The translations under genes and the position numbers were made by a program. The notes beneath the pieces were generated by a model, which had not been told where the DNA came from, ran no database searches, and worked only from the letters and a program-made list of their open reading frames with translations. From positions 1 to 64,000 of the forward strand of contig JAZOTD010000026.1 of NCBI GenBank assembly GCA_045657465.1: a DNA stretch of 64,000 bases, given 5' to 3'. The stretch comes from RGIG1681 sp045657465. GTDB lineage: Bacteria; Bacillota; Clostridia; Christensenellales; UBA1242. Of this stretch, positions 45,669 to 54,297 are shown in pieces; positions within the stretch are counted from its first letter, which is position 1, and each line of letters begins with the position of its first letter.

Positions 45669-46240
45669 TGTTAAAAAATATTTTAATTAAATGCGCCGAA
45701 CTCTTAAATAGAAATGATATTGTTAAATCTTTAAAATCAATTGATAAAATCGACTCCATTCTTGATGAAACTTTAAAAAGTGATGTTTATAGGCTGATTA
45801 ATTACTTTAATTTTACTTCTAACACAATGTTTGAAAATTATTTTGATTTAACTCACAGCGAACAATTAAGTTCTAATAGTTCAAACATTATCAACTATTC
45901 AAGTTTTTCATACACTCCTGTCAAAATTTTATCAGTCAAAGATACTAACGGAAACGAAAATGTTGCAACTGTTTTATCTACACATATATTAACACATAAA
46001 GCGCGCGCAACTTATACAATCTCTTATGCATATATTCCACATGAACTAAAAAATCTAACAGATGAACTTGAATTTCCTGAAAGATTGTCAAAGATAATTT
46101 GTTATGGAGTGGTTAGTGAATTTTTTGCATGCAAAAACTGTTATGAACAAAGTGAGTTCTGGAAAAATAGATTTATGTATGAAATATTTAAATTTAAAAC
46201 AAGAAAGGAAAGACGTGTTAAGTCAACATTTAAATTATGA
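45668..46240 (+). CDS. Probable head-tail connector (adaptor) protein
   Basis: A 190-residue protein. The N-terminal helices (LIKCAELLNRNDIVKSL), then a tyrosine-rich beta middle (SFSYTPVKILSVKDTNG) and a helical end (SKIICYGVVSEFFACKN...FKTRKERR) fit the gp4/gp6-type ring that sits under the portal of short-tailed phages (inference from layout and position). It is coupled to both neighbours by overlaps of one base (start) and four bases (end, ATGA). Confidence 0.55.
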   Translation: MLKNILIKCAELLNRNDIVKSLKSIDKIDSILDETLKSDVYRLINYFNFTSNTMFENYFDLTHSEQLSSNSSNIINYSSFSYTPVKILSVKDTNGNENVATVLSTHILTHKARATYTISYAYIPHELKNLTDELEFPERLSKIICYGVVSEFFACKNCYEQSEFWKNRFMYEIFKFKTRKERRVKSTFKL

Positions 46241-47616
46241 GTGATATAAAACGATTGCTTTTTTGTGATTTTAAACCAGACATAAAAAATCAATTCTCAA
46301 AAAACTCACTGGTTTGTAATAATTTTTATAATATTTCGTTATCAAATGGCACAATTGATTCAAATTTAAATACATGCGATCTAATGAAAACATTTCTAAC
46401 CGAATCACAATATGAAAATTTTACAAAACTATATGGCAGTTTATATGCAAACATTTCACGATTTATCCCATATCAATATGTCGATGAATCTGGGAGTTTA
46501 AAACTTAGAATATTTGCTATTGATAAAAATAACAGTATAAATGAATATAATGCGGACGAAAGCAATTTGATAAATTTTAACACTACCTTGTCGGGCAATC
46601 CAAAGATTGTTTATCATAACAACTCAGTTTATATTTTAGATGGAACATCAACCATTTATGTTGTTTCAGGCCCACAAAACCTGGCATTTTACCAAAACAC
46701 AAAAAAAATTTCATATGTTAAATTTTATCGAGACAAAACTTATTACATGCTCAGCGATAAGCCAAATACAATTTATGTGGCAACTGACATTGAATTTGAA
46801 AAATTGCTAACTTCTGACCCACCAAATGAATCCCTGTTAATTGACATCAATTATGGCAATTTTCAAGATGTATTAATTTGTGATGATTATATTTATATTA
46901 TTCAGGATTATGGCATTGCAAAAATACAAAAAACAAAAGATGAAACATATTTTACATATTTTAAAACCCACACAAAAATCATCACCGGAACTGCAAAATC
47001 AGTTAACAACTTAATTCTTTTTTATTCAGCAGCTGGACTATACAAATTTGACGGAAATAAAATCACACCTTTATTTGTCGATCTTTTTAATCTTTGCAAT
47101 AAGCAAGGCATTGCTGAAACATTCAACAATAAATATTATCTATCAACACAAATGTATACAAACAAAGAAACGATTAACTGTTTGATTGAAATTAATCTCT
47201 TTAACGACACTTATGTAATTTTTTCAATTGGAAAAGTTTGCCTGCTCGAAACCGTTGAATTACATGATTTTTATAACTTAATTATCACAACCTGTGATGA
47301 TGGTTTTTTTAACTCTCTATCAATGGGTTCAAAATTTAACAATCACACATGTAAAAAGTATGTCGAGTTTAACCCTGTATTTTTAGATAATTATGATGAA
47401 AAATCAATTGTTAAGCTAAATATTTTTGCTGAAGGAGAGTTTAGATTCAAAATAATTTCAAACAATGGTGATTCCATTTCATATAATGTTTCAAACAGTT
47501 TTTCAGCTAACAACATATCACTTTTTGGTCAGCATTTTAAAATTGAAATTTCTAGTATTTCAAACTTCAAGATTTATTCAATTTATTTGGAGTATAAAAC
47601 AATTAATCATGATTAA
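46237..47616 (+). CDS. Probable tail nozzle/stopper protein, beta-propeller-like
   Basis: A 459-residue protein made almost wholly of short beta strands. Repeated IYVV/IYII/LYKFDG motifs every 40-60 residues (STIYVVSGP, NTIYVATD, DYIYIIQD, AAGLYKFDG) read like propeller blades, and the C-terminus is a separate beta domain. Position after the connector matches the P22 gp10-like hub that closes the portal channel. No tape measure, tube, sheath or fibre gene follows, so the virion would end in a very short neck. The function is inferred. Confidence 0.55.
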   Translation: MSDIKRLLFCDFKPDIKNQFSKNSLVCNNFYNISLSNGTIDSNLNTCDLMKTFLTESQYENFTKLYGSLYANISRFIPYQYVDESGSLKLRIFAIDKNNSINEYNADESNLINFNTTLSGNPKIVYHNNSVYILDGTSTIYVVSGPQNLAFYQNTKKISYVKFYRDKTYYMLSDKPNTIYVATDIEFEKLLTSDPPNESLLIDINYGNFQDVLICDDYIYIIQDYGIAKIQKTKDETYFTYFKTHTKIITGTAKSVNNLILFYSAAGLYKFDGNKITPLFVDLFNLCNKQGIAETFNNKYYLSTQMYTNKETINCLIEINLFNDTYVIFSIGKVCLLETVELHDFYNLIITTCDDGFFNSLSMGSKFNNHTCKKYVEFNPVFLDNYDEKSIVKLNIFAEGEFRFKIISNNGDSISYNVSNSFSANNISLFGQHFKIEISSISNFKIYSIYLEYKTINHD

Positions 47617-47687
47617 ATCAGTAGATTATATCTTATCAATCACATCATTTCTTACAATAAACAAAATCTTACACACAAGGAGATTTT

Positions 47688-48392
47688 ATGACACTAAAAG
47701 AAAAAATTAAATCATATAGCTTTTGGGTGAGTTTAACAAGTGCTCTTGTTTTGATTTTAAAAGTTATAGGTTCAAAGTTTGGTTTTAATATTGACGCAAC
47801 ACTAGCAAGTGACATCATCACAAGTCTTTGTAGCATTTTGGTCATCACAGGAATAATTGTGACTCCGACTTCAAAATCAGTAAAAGATTTGGAGTTTATC
47901 AATAATTCAAACAAACCACAAGAAACAACTGAAATAAAAACAACATTTAAAGACAACATTTCAATCTTGTCAGAAACATTGAAAGAAACCGCCGGTAAAA
48001 TTTTAGATTCAACCGAAACAATAGAAAATAAAAAGATTGAAGAAACAACCGAAGAAAAAACTTATTCTCTTTCAACTGAATCAAAAACTGAAAATTGTCA
48101 AGATAAACAAAATGTTGTCATCGAATCACAAAACACTATCATGACAAAACCAGTTGAAAATGTTTCTGTTGAAGAAATTGTCATTAACCCTATTATTGAA
48201 CACAACACTGAGTCAATAGAAGTTGTTGCAATCGAAAATTTTCAAACGGGTTTTGAACCTCAAACCAATATGACAAACGATGACGATTTCAAAAAAATGC
48301 TTGCATCTCAAAAAGATAAATATATCAAAAACCTTGATGCATACATAGAAATCTTATCACAAGAACTCAACTCATTAAAGTCAAAAGAATAA
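47688..48392 (+). CDS. Phage holin with long C-terminal extension
   Basis: A 234-residue membrane protein. Residues 1-70 have the phi-LC3/SPP1-type holin layout: a short amphipathic start, one hydrophobic helix (FWVSLTSALVLILKVIGSKF), a turn, a second helix (DIITSLCSILVITGIIV) and the marker TPTSKSVKD. Usual family members stop at about 80-130 residues. Here about 150 further residues follow, acidic and Thr/Glu-rich, ending in a predicted coiled coil (KDKYIKNLDAYIEILSQEL). No endolysin gene is seen beside it. The ribosome site AAGGAGA is strong, and a terminator closes the module. Confidence 0.75.
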   Translation: MTLKEKIKSYSFWVSLTSALVLILKVIGSKFGFNIDATLASDIITSLCSILVITGIIVTPTSKSVKDLEFINNSNKPQETTEIKTTFKDNISILSETLKETAGKILDSTETIENKKIEETTEEKTYSLSTESKTENCQDKQNVVIESQNTIMTKPVENVSVEEIVINPIIEHNTESIEVVAIENFQTGFEPQTNMTNDDDFKKMLASQKDKYIKNLDAYIEILSQELNSLKSKE

Positions 48393-48403
48393 AATTAAAA
48401 ATA

Positions 48404-48437
48404 GGGGAAATACTTAAAAAGTATTTCTCTTTTTTTC
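48404..48437 (+). terminator. Intrinsic terminator closing the phage module
   Basis: GAAATACTT/AAGTATTTC stem with an AAA loop, extended by a G-T and a G-C pair, followed by a run of T. Confidence 0.85.
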
Positions 48438-48490
48438 TGCAAAGTTTTTTGTTCTAACCACTTACAAAAACTAAATTAAATGCAAAATAC

Positions 48491-48519
48491 TTGATTTTGA
48501 AACATAACTATATTATAAT
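48491..48519 (+). promoter_or_regulatory. Sigma-A promoter of the rnj operon
   Basis: TTGATT (48491-48496), 17 bases, TATAAT (48514-48519). The leader carries the ribosome site AAGGTGGA before the ATG at 48586. Confidence 0.75.
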
Positions 48520-48585
48520 AGAAACAAGATTAAAGTTTTTTTTAAATATTTTAATTTGTAACGTTTTTTAAAAGGTGGAACTTTT

Positions 48586-49659
48586 ATGTCTTACAAAAAC
48601 TCTATGAAGCTATTCGCTTCTAACTTTGCACTTGTTTGGAAACAATTGCTTTATTTAATGTGCACACTTCTTATTTTTTCATTGTGCTCATACACAATCA
48701 CAACTCCAATCATTGATCTTTTGAAAGATAATGGAATTGGTGGTGATTTTAAACTTTTGTTTAACACTGTTTATGGAACACCAAGTGAACTTGCTTTAAA
48801 TATTTCAGATGTTTTAAAACACATCATCACAATCTTGATTGAAAATTTTTCTAGCATCTGGCTTTCACTTGTTGGAACAATCTTGCTTTGCTTTTTGTTG
48901 CCATACATTTTGACACAAGTTTCAATCTATAACATTTCATCAATACTTTATCAAAAATTCACAATGAACATGGATGTTGGATATATGCAAAACTTTTTAA
49001 GAACCTTAAAACAAGGTTTGAAATATGCTTTTGCAAATCTCATTTTTGTTCTTCCATTTTTAGCAATATTTGTTGTTTTGCTTGAAATTTATTTACTCAT
49101 TGCAAACACTATAATTTCTGCAATTATCGGTTTGATTGGTTTCATGGCTTTAACAATTATGGTTTTAGCTTTTAAAATCACAATCTTTACAAACTATACA
49201 GCATATATGGTTGAAAACGATGCAGACGCTTTTGTTTCTTTTGCAAAAGGCGTTGCAATATCACTTAAAAATTTCTGGAAACCAATGTCAATCAGTATTA
49301 TCTTGCTTTTAACAATCATCATGGTTAATGGCTTTATTGCAGTGTTTACATTCTTCTCAGGACTCATTATTACAATCCCAGCAACATATGTGCTTATTGC
49401 GATCTACAATCTCGTAACATATTTCAACAACAAAGGCATTAGATATTATTTAAGCAACACAATCATCTACAATCCTGTTAAATACACCGTTAAAAAAGAT
49501 GATTTTGATTATGTAAGCATTTCAGTTCCTGAAGCAACAAAAGAAATTCAAGTAACAACCACCGTTATGAAAAAGAAATATAAAAAAACAAAATCAACTA
49601 ATACAAAACCAAAAACTAAAAAACAAAAAACTAAAAAACAAAAAATAAATAAGGATTAA
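48586..49659 (+). CDS. Polytopic membrane protein, unknown function
   Basis: A 357-residue protein with about six transmembrane helices, at roughly residues 18-42, 85-115, 145-172, 174-205, 235-262 and 265-285. The cytoplasmic tail is very Lys-rich, with repeated KTKKQK motifs. The middle (SIYNISSILYQKFTMNMDVG...FLRTLKQGLKYAF) resembles DUF-type glycerophosphoryl-diester or ABC-like membrane subunits only in hydropathy; no family is recognised. It is the first gene of the operon with RNase J, TrmR and TrhP; the next ATG begins two bases after its stop. The basic tail could contact RNA or lipid head groups (speculation). Confidence 0.75.
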   Translation: MSYKNSMKLFASNFALVWKQLLYLMCTLLIFSLCSYTITTPIIDLLKDNGIGGDFKLLFNTVYGTPSELALNISDVLKHIITILIENFSSIWLSLVGTILLCFLLPYILTQVSIYNISSILYQKFTMNMDVGYMQNFLRTLKQGLKYAFANLIFVLPFLAIFVVLLEIYLLIANTIISAIIGLIGFMALTIMVLAFKITIFTNYTAYMVENDADAFVSFAKGVAISLKNFWKPMSISIILLLTIIMVNGFIAVFTFFSGLIITIPATYVLIAIYNLVTYFNNKGIRYYLSNTIIYNPVKYTVKKDDFDYVSISVPEATKEIQVTTTVMKKKYKKTKSTNTKPKTKKQKTKKQKINKD

Positions 49660-49660
49660 T

Positions 49661-51565
49661 ATGAACGAAAATATAATTAACGAAACACAACAAAAGACAT
49701 TTGTTCCAACAAAAAAGAGAACATTCTCTGAAACAGAACAAAACTCAGGGTCTTATAATGTTGGTATGAAAAAACAAAAAACTCAAATTTCAAAAGAAAT
49801 GATCAACAAGGTTAACAAACACCTTGCAGATGTTAATGAAAACTTAAACTTAAACAACATGGAGCAGGGCGAACTCTTAACAAAAAATGCAGGTAAAACC
49901 CACTTTAAACAAAGAGGTAATGGCAAGGTTAAAGTCATTTTCTTGGGCGGCGTTGGAGAAATTGGAAAAAATATCACAGCAATTGAATATGGCGATGATA
50001 TTTTGCTTATCGACTGCGGACTTTCATTTCCAAGTGAAGATATGCCAGGTGTAGACCTTGTTATTCCAGACTTTTCATATGTGAAAGAAAACGCGCACAA
50101 AATCAAAGGTATTGTTGTCACACACGGTCACGAAGACCACATTGGAAGTTTGCCATATCTTTTAAAAGATGTTAAAGTTCCAATCTATGCAAGCAAAATG
50201 ACACTTACTCTTTTAGATAACAAAATTCGCGAACACAAAATCACAGGCGTTAAGGGCATTGCCGTTAAACCTGGATATGTCGTAAAAATTGGCATCTACA
50301 CTGTTGAATTCGTAAAAGTAAACCACTCAATTCCAGGTGCATATGCTCTTTCAATTGACACTCCTGCAGGAACTATTTTCCACACAGGAGACTTCAAAAT
50401 TGACTATGAACCAATTGACGGTGAAGTTATTGACCTTGCAAGAATTGCAGAAATTGGCAGAAAAGGTGTAACCCTTCTTCTTTGCGAAAGCACAAACGTT
50501 GAAAAACAAGGATACACAATGTCAGAAAAACGCGTTGGAGAAAACCTTGAAAGAGTGTTTATCGACAATGCCGACAGACGTTTATTCGTTGCAACTTTCT
50601 CAAGCAATATCTACCGTGTTGAACAAATTGTTCAACTTGCAATTAAATATAACAGACGAGTTGCGGTTGTTGGCAGAAGCATGATTAACAACATTGATGC
50701 TGGTATGAAAATTGGCTCTTTCAAGTTTGACAAAAACGTGTTTGTTGATATTGAAAAAATTGGTTCAATGGAAGACAAAAATGTTCTTGTTCTTTCAACT
50801 GGAAGCCAAGGCGAACCAAAGAGTGCACTTTCAAGACTTGCAAATGGCGAATTTAGCAAGGTTGAAATCGGTCCAAATGATACTGTTATTTTCTCAAGTT
50901 ATCCAATCCCTGGAAACGAAAATATGGTTAACACAGTAATCAATAACCTTTACAAGAAAGGTGCTATTGTTGTTGCTGAAGACGTTCACGCATCTGGTCA
51001 CGCTTGCCAAGAAGAGCTTAAGATTATTCACAATCTTATAAAACCAAAATTCTTTATTCCTGTTCACGGTGAATATAGACACCTTAAAGAACATGTCATT
51101 TTATCACAAAAACTCGGCATGCCAAAAACAAACCAAATCATTCCTGAAATCGGCAACGTCGTTGAGCTCACAAAAAACTCAATGGTTCTTGCTGGAAACG
51201 TTCAAGCAGGTGAACAACTTGTTGACGGTCTTGGAATTGGTGATGTTGGCAGTGTTGTTCTTCGTGACAGAAAACTTTTATCTGAAGACGGACTTGTTAT
51301 TGTTGTTATGGGTATTTCAGAAGCAACAGGCGAGCTATTAAATGAACCATATCTTATCACACGCGGCTTTGTTTACACTGATGAAGCAGGTGAACTTGAC
51401 AGAGAAGCAAAACAAATTTTGCATGACACACTTGCAACCTTAAATTTAAGAGAAAACCATGATTGGAACGAAATTAGAAACTTAATTAGAAAACCTCTTA
51501 GAAACTATTTCTTTAAAAAGACAAAGAGAACTCCAATGATTCTTCCAATCGTATTTAGAGCGTAA
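49661..51565 (+). CDS. rnj: Ribonuclease J
   Basis: Metallo-beta-lactamase/beta-CASP RNase, a 5'-3' exo- and endonuclease central to mRNA turnover and rRNA maturation in Bacillota. The zinc motif THGHEDH is at 154-160. Further ligands are in VNHSIPGAYAL and FHTGDFKID, and the beta-CASP/C-terminal signature SGHACQEEL...PVHGEYRHL is near 445-475. The C-terminal RNase J domain is present to FRA. At 634 residues it is about 80 longer than typical RNase J1, because of a polar, Lys/Gln/Asn-rich N-terminal extension (residues 1-85) before the catalytic core (KVKVIFLGGVGEIGKN). The start is supported by AAGGATT. It has a single copy in this window. Confidence 0.95.
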   Translation: MNENIINETQQKTFVPTKKRTFSETEQNSGSYNVGMKKQKTQISKEMINKVNKHLADVNENLNLNNMEQGELLTKNAGKTHFKQRGNGKVKVIFLGGVGEIGKNITAIEYGDDILLIDCGLSFPSEDMPGVDLVIPDFSYVKENAHKIKGIVVTHGHEDHIGSLPYLLKDVKVPIYASKMTLTLLDNKIREHKITGVKGIAVKPGYVVKIGIYTVEFVKVNHSIPGAYALSIDTPAGTIFHTGDFKIDYEPIDGEVIDLARIAEIGRKGVTLLLCESTNVEKQGYTMSEKRVGENLERVFIDNADRRLFVATFSSNIYRVEQIVQLAIKYNRRVAVVGRSMINNIDAGMKIGSFKFDKNVFVDIEKIGSMEDKNVLVLSTGSQGEPKSALSRLANGEFSKVEIGPNDTVIFSSYPIPGNENMVNTVINNLYKKGAIVVAEDVHASGHACQEELKIIHNLIKPKFFIPVHGEYRHLKEHVILSQKLGMPKTNQIIPEIGNVVELTKNSMVLAGNVQAGEQLVDGLGIGDVGSVVLRDRKLLSEDGLVIVVMGISEATGELLNEPYLITRGFVYTDEAGELDREAKQILHDTLATLNLRENHDWNEIRNLIRKPLRNYFFKKTKRTPMILPIVFRA

Positions 51566-51566
51566 A

Positions 51567-52181
51567 ATGGAAATTTCAAAAATTAAAAACAATGCTAAAG
51601 ACTATGGCATTCCAATCATAAGATCAAAAAGCCATGAGTTTTTAGAAAAATTAATAAAAAAAGAAAAGCCAAAACAAATTTTAGAAATTGGCACCGCAGT
51701 TGGATACAGTGGCATCACAATGCTAAAAGCATGTGAAGACTCGTTTTTAACAACAATTGAGCACAACCAGTCACTTGTTAAAACTGCAAACAAAAACTTC
51801 AAAAAACAAAAACTTAATGGCAGGGTGAATATCATTCATGCCGATTGTTTAGTTGAACTCGCCAAAATGGTTGCATCAAAAGAATATGACAGCTACTTTG
51901 ATTTTATCTTCTTAGATGGACCAAAGGCCCAGTATGACATGATGCTTGATTCACTAATTTTGCTTCTTGCACCAAACGGAACTTTTGTTGCAGACAATGT
52001 TTTATTTCGTGGATATGTAAGTGGCGAAAATCAAGCCCCAACAAAACGATATAAAACTATTATAAAAAGACTTAATGATTTTATTGAAAACTGCAAAAAA
52101 CACCCATTTTTGACTAATTTTGAATTAAAAAACATTGAAGATGGGTTGGTTGTTGCAAAAAAGGTATCAAATGAAAAATAA
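51567..52181 (+). CDS. trmR: tRNA 5-hydroxyuridine methyltransferase (TrmR-like)
   Basis: A 204-residue SAM-dependent class I O-methyltransferase. Motif I is LEIGTAVGYSG (about 38-48), then TIEHNQSLV (SAM ribose-binding Glu), HADCLVEL, FIFLDGPKAQY (motif IV, with the metal-binding Asp) and VADNVLFRGYV. These match the family of B. subtilis TrmR, which methylates 5-hydroxyuridine at position 34 of tRNA to 5-methoxyuridine. The assignment over a catechol-type methyltransferase rests on the next gene, a U32 protein of the kind that makes the hydroxyuridine. The start lies one base after the rnj stop, so translation is probably coupled. Confidence 0.8.
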   Translation: MEISKIKNNAKDYGIPIIRSKSHEFLEKLIKKEKPKQILEIGTAVGYSGITMLKACEDSFLTTIEHNQSLVKTANKNFKKQKLNGRVNIIHADCLVELAKMVASKEYDSYFDFIFLDGPKAQYDMMLDSLILLLAPNGTFVADNVLFRGYVSGENQAPTKRYKTIIKRLNDFIENCKKHPFLTNFELKNIEDGLVVAKKVSNEK

Positions 52182-53394
52182 CAAAATTGAGCTTTTAGCC
52201 CCAGCAGGCGATATTGAAAAATTAAAAACAGCGGTGCACTTTGGCGCAGATGCTGTTTATTTTGCTGGAAAAAATTATGGACTGAGAGCATTTGGAACAA
52301 ATTTTGAAAATGACTCAATTGTCGAAACAATGAACTATTTGCATAAGCACGGCAAACGCGGCTATGTAACATTAAATGTTTATGCCAGACATAATGATTT
52401 TGCAGGGCTAAAAGACTATGTTCAAACATTGGTTGATGCAAAAGTTGACGCAGTGATTGTTTCAGATTTGGGAATTTTTTCTTTCATTAGAGAGCACTTT
52501 CCAAGTTTAGAAATCCATGTTTCAACACAAGCAAACACAACAAACGCCTATGCAGCAAAAATGTGGAGCAAGCTTGGAGCAAAAAGAGTTGTTCTTGCAA
52601 GAGAACTAAACGTTGATGAAATCAAAAACATTTCAAAAGAAAATCCAGACCTTGACATTGAAGCATTTGTTCATGGGGCTATGTGCATAAGCTATAGCGG
52701 AAGATGTCTTCTTTCAAACTACTTAACCAATCGCGACTCAAATCACGGCGAATGCGTGCAAGCTTGCAGATGGAAATATTCAGTTGTTGAAGAAAATCGT
52801 CCAGATGACAAACTCGACCTTCTTGAAGATGAAAGGGGCACTTATATTTTCAATAGCAAAGATTTGTGCCTAATTGACTACGTTGACAAAATTAATGAAG
52901 CTGGTGTAAACAGTTTTAAAATTGAAGGCAGAATGAAATCGCCATATTACGTTGCAACTGTAATCAATGCGTATAGACGTGCAATTGATTATATGGAAGA
53001 ATGCAAAAAACAAAACAAGCCATATGCAGTTCCTGAAATTCTAAAAAAAGAGCTCTCTAAAGCAAGCCACAGAAAATATACAACAGGCTTTATGTTTTCA
53101 GATGGCGATCCAACACAAAACTATGAAACAAGCATTCAAGAACAAGACAGCAAGTTCATGGCAATTGTTCAAGATGTTAAACCAGGAAAAATCTTGGTTG
53201 AACAACGCAACAAATTTGCAGTTGGTGACAGCCTTGAAATATTGTCTCCAAATTCAATCTTTGGAAAACTTTTAAAAGTTGAAAAAATGTTTGATGAAAA
53301 CGGAACTCCAGTTCTTGAAGCTAAAAATGTTCAACAAAAACTTTGGATTGAAACAGATCTTGCATTTGAAGTCGGCGACATTTTAAGAAAATAA
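52171..53394 (+). CDS. trhP: U32-family tRNA hydroxylation protein (TrhP-like)
   Basis: A 407-residue peptidase-U32-family protein. The N-terminus KIELLAPAGDIEKLKTAVHFGADAVYF is the family's opening (LLAPAGDIEKLK). The U32 signature FVHGAMCISYSGRC is at about 167-180, followed by the Cys-containing GECVQACRWKY and the C-terminal beta domain. Homologues in B. subtilis (YrrN/YrrO, TrhP1/2) and E. coli (TrhP) take part in prephenate-dependent 5-hydroxylation of U34 in tRNA. Pairing with TrmR gives a complete ho5U-to-mo5U route. The ATG at 52171 is chosen because AAAAAGGT precedes it and the protein then begins like its family. The gene overlaps trmR by 11 bases. Confidence 0.85.
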   Translation: MKNNKIELLAPAGDIEKLKTAVHFGADAVYFAGKNYGLRAFGTNFENDSIVETMNYLHKHGKRGYVTLNVYARHNDFAGLKDYVQTLVDAKVDAVIVSDLGIFSFIREHFPSLEIHVSTQANTTNAYAAKMWSKLGAKRVVLARELNVDEIKNISKENPDLDIEAFVHGAMCISYSGRCLLSNYLTNRDSNHGECVQACRWKYSVVEENRPDDKLDLLEDERGTYIFNSKDLCLIDYVDKINEAGVNSFKIEGRMKSPYYVATVINAYRRAIDYMEECKKQNKPYAVPEILKKELSKASHRKYTTGFMFSDGDPTQNYETSIQEQDSKFMAIVQDVKPGKILVEQRNKFAVGDSLEILSPNSIFGKLLKVEKMFDENGTPVLEAKNVQQKLWIETDLAFEVGDILRK

Positions 53395-53404
53395 ATATAC
53401 CTAT

Positions 53405-53434
53405 AAAAAGGATAGGTGAGCCCTATCTTTTTTT
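53405..53434 (+). terminator. Intrinsic terminator of the rnj-trmR-trhP operon
   Basis: GATAGG/CCTATC stem with a TGAGC loop, flanked by A-run and T-run that extend the pairing. Confidence 0.85.
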
Positions 53435-53439
53435 ATTGT

Positions 53440-53468
53440 TCATAATTGTGAAAGATAAAACATATTGT
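53440..53468 (+). promoter_or_regulatory. Sigma-E-like (mother-cell) promoter of sigK
   Basis: TCATAAT (53440-53446), 14 bases, CATATTGT (53461-53468). Compared with the sigma-E consensus KMATATT-N14-CATACAHT this is six of seven and five of eight matches. The spacing is exact and no sigma-A pair is visible. The leader would be about 11 bases with GGAGGA inside it. Confidence 0.5.
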
Positions 53469-53484
53469 TGTTTTAGGAGGAATT

Positions 53485-54174
53485 ATGTTTTTATCTGGAT
53501 TATTTTCACTGCTTTCAAAACTGTTTTTCTTTACAGGTCGAATCGAAAACAAGAACGCATTTGATAAACCACTAACAACAGCTGAAGAAAAAGAATATTT
53601 TCAAAAGATGAAAGAAGGCGACAAGATTGCCGAAGAAAAACTCATTAGACACAACCTTAGACTTGTTGCACACATAACAAAGAAATATAAAAATTCTAGT
53701 CTAGATGCAGATGACCTAATTTCAATCGGGTCAATAGGACTGATGAAAGCAATAAAAACTTTTTCTTATGAAAAGGGCAACAGTTTTTCAACCTATGCAT
53801 CAAGATGCATTGAAAATGAAATTTTGATGACATTTCGTGCAGATAAGAAAAATGCAAATGCAATTTATCTTGAAGATGTGATTTCAATCGACAAAGACGG
53901 AAACGATCTGTCACTCTATGAGATTTTGCAAGATGACTCAACAAATGTTGAAAAAGATGTCGAAAACAAAATCATATATAAAAAGATAGAAAAAATTATT
54001 TTAGAAAAATTAACCACACGTGAAAAAGACATCTTAATTAGACGATATGGACTAATGGGACATATTCCAAAAACGCAAATTGAACTGGCAGAAGAAATGA
54101 AAATTTCAAGGTCTTATATTTCAAGACTTGAGAAAAAAGCATTATTTTTAATAAAGAATCAACTTAAATTATAA
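53485..54174 (+). CDS. sigK: Pro-sigma-K, late mother-cell sporulation sigma factor
   Basis: A 229-residue sigma-70-family factor. The first 20 or so residues (FLSGLFSLLSKLFFFTG) are the hydrophobic pro-sequence removed by SpoIVFB. Then follow AFDKPLTTAEEKEYFQKM, region 2 (HNLRLVAHITKKYKN...DLISIGSIGLMKAIKTF, STYASRCIENEIL) and region 4 (LTTREKDILIRRYGL, QIELAEEMKISRSYISRLEKKAL). It is collinear with B. subtilis SigK and is not interrupted by a skin-like element. The ribosome site TAGGAGGA is strong. It implies that the organism belongs to a spore-forming lineage. It is monocistronic between the trhP terminator and rnpB. Confidence 0.93.
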   Translation: MFLSGLFSLLSKLFFFTGRIENKNAFDKPLTTAEEKEYFQKMKEGDKIAEEKLIRHNLRLVAHITKKYKNSSLDADDLISIGSIGLMKAIKTFSYEKGNSFSTYASRCIENEILMTFRADKKNANAIYLEDVISIDKDGNDLSLYEILQDDSTNVEKDVENKIIYKKIEKIILEKLTTREKDILIRRYGLMGHIPKTQIELAEEMKISRSYISRLEKKALFLIKNQLKL

Positions 54175-54262
54175 TTTAAATTAAGGCTTTTTGCGTTTTT
54201 ATTAATTTTGCATAATTATTAGTTTAATTAATTTCTAGACTAAAATTAACCATTAATTGATA

Positions 54263-54291
54263 TTGACTATTTTATAAAAAAGTTGTATAAT
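54263..54291 (+). promoter_or_regulatory. Promoter of rnpB
   Basis: TTGACT (54263-54268), 17 bases, TATAAT (54286-54291). A second overlapping TATAAT begins at 54291. The predicted start is near 54298, at the first paired base of the RNA. Confidence 0.8.
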
Positions 54292-54297
54292 ATAATC

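Noticed and set aside
37942..48392. Firm claim of a gene transfer agent or a complete prophage
   Set aside because: No integrase, attachment repeats, tRNA target, tail, fibre or lysin gene is seen, so a complete phage is not supported. Domestication cannot be shown from one genome.
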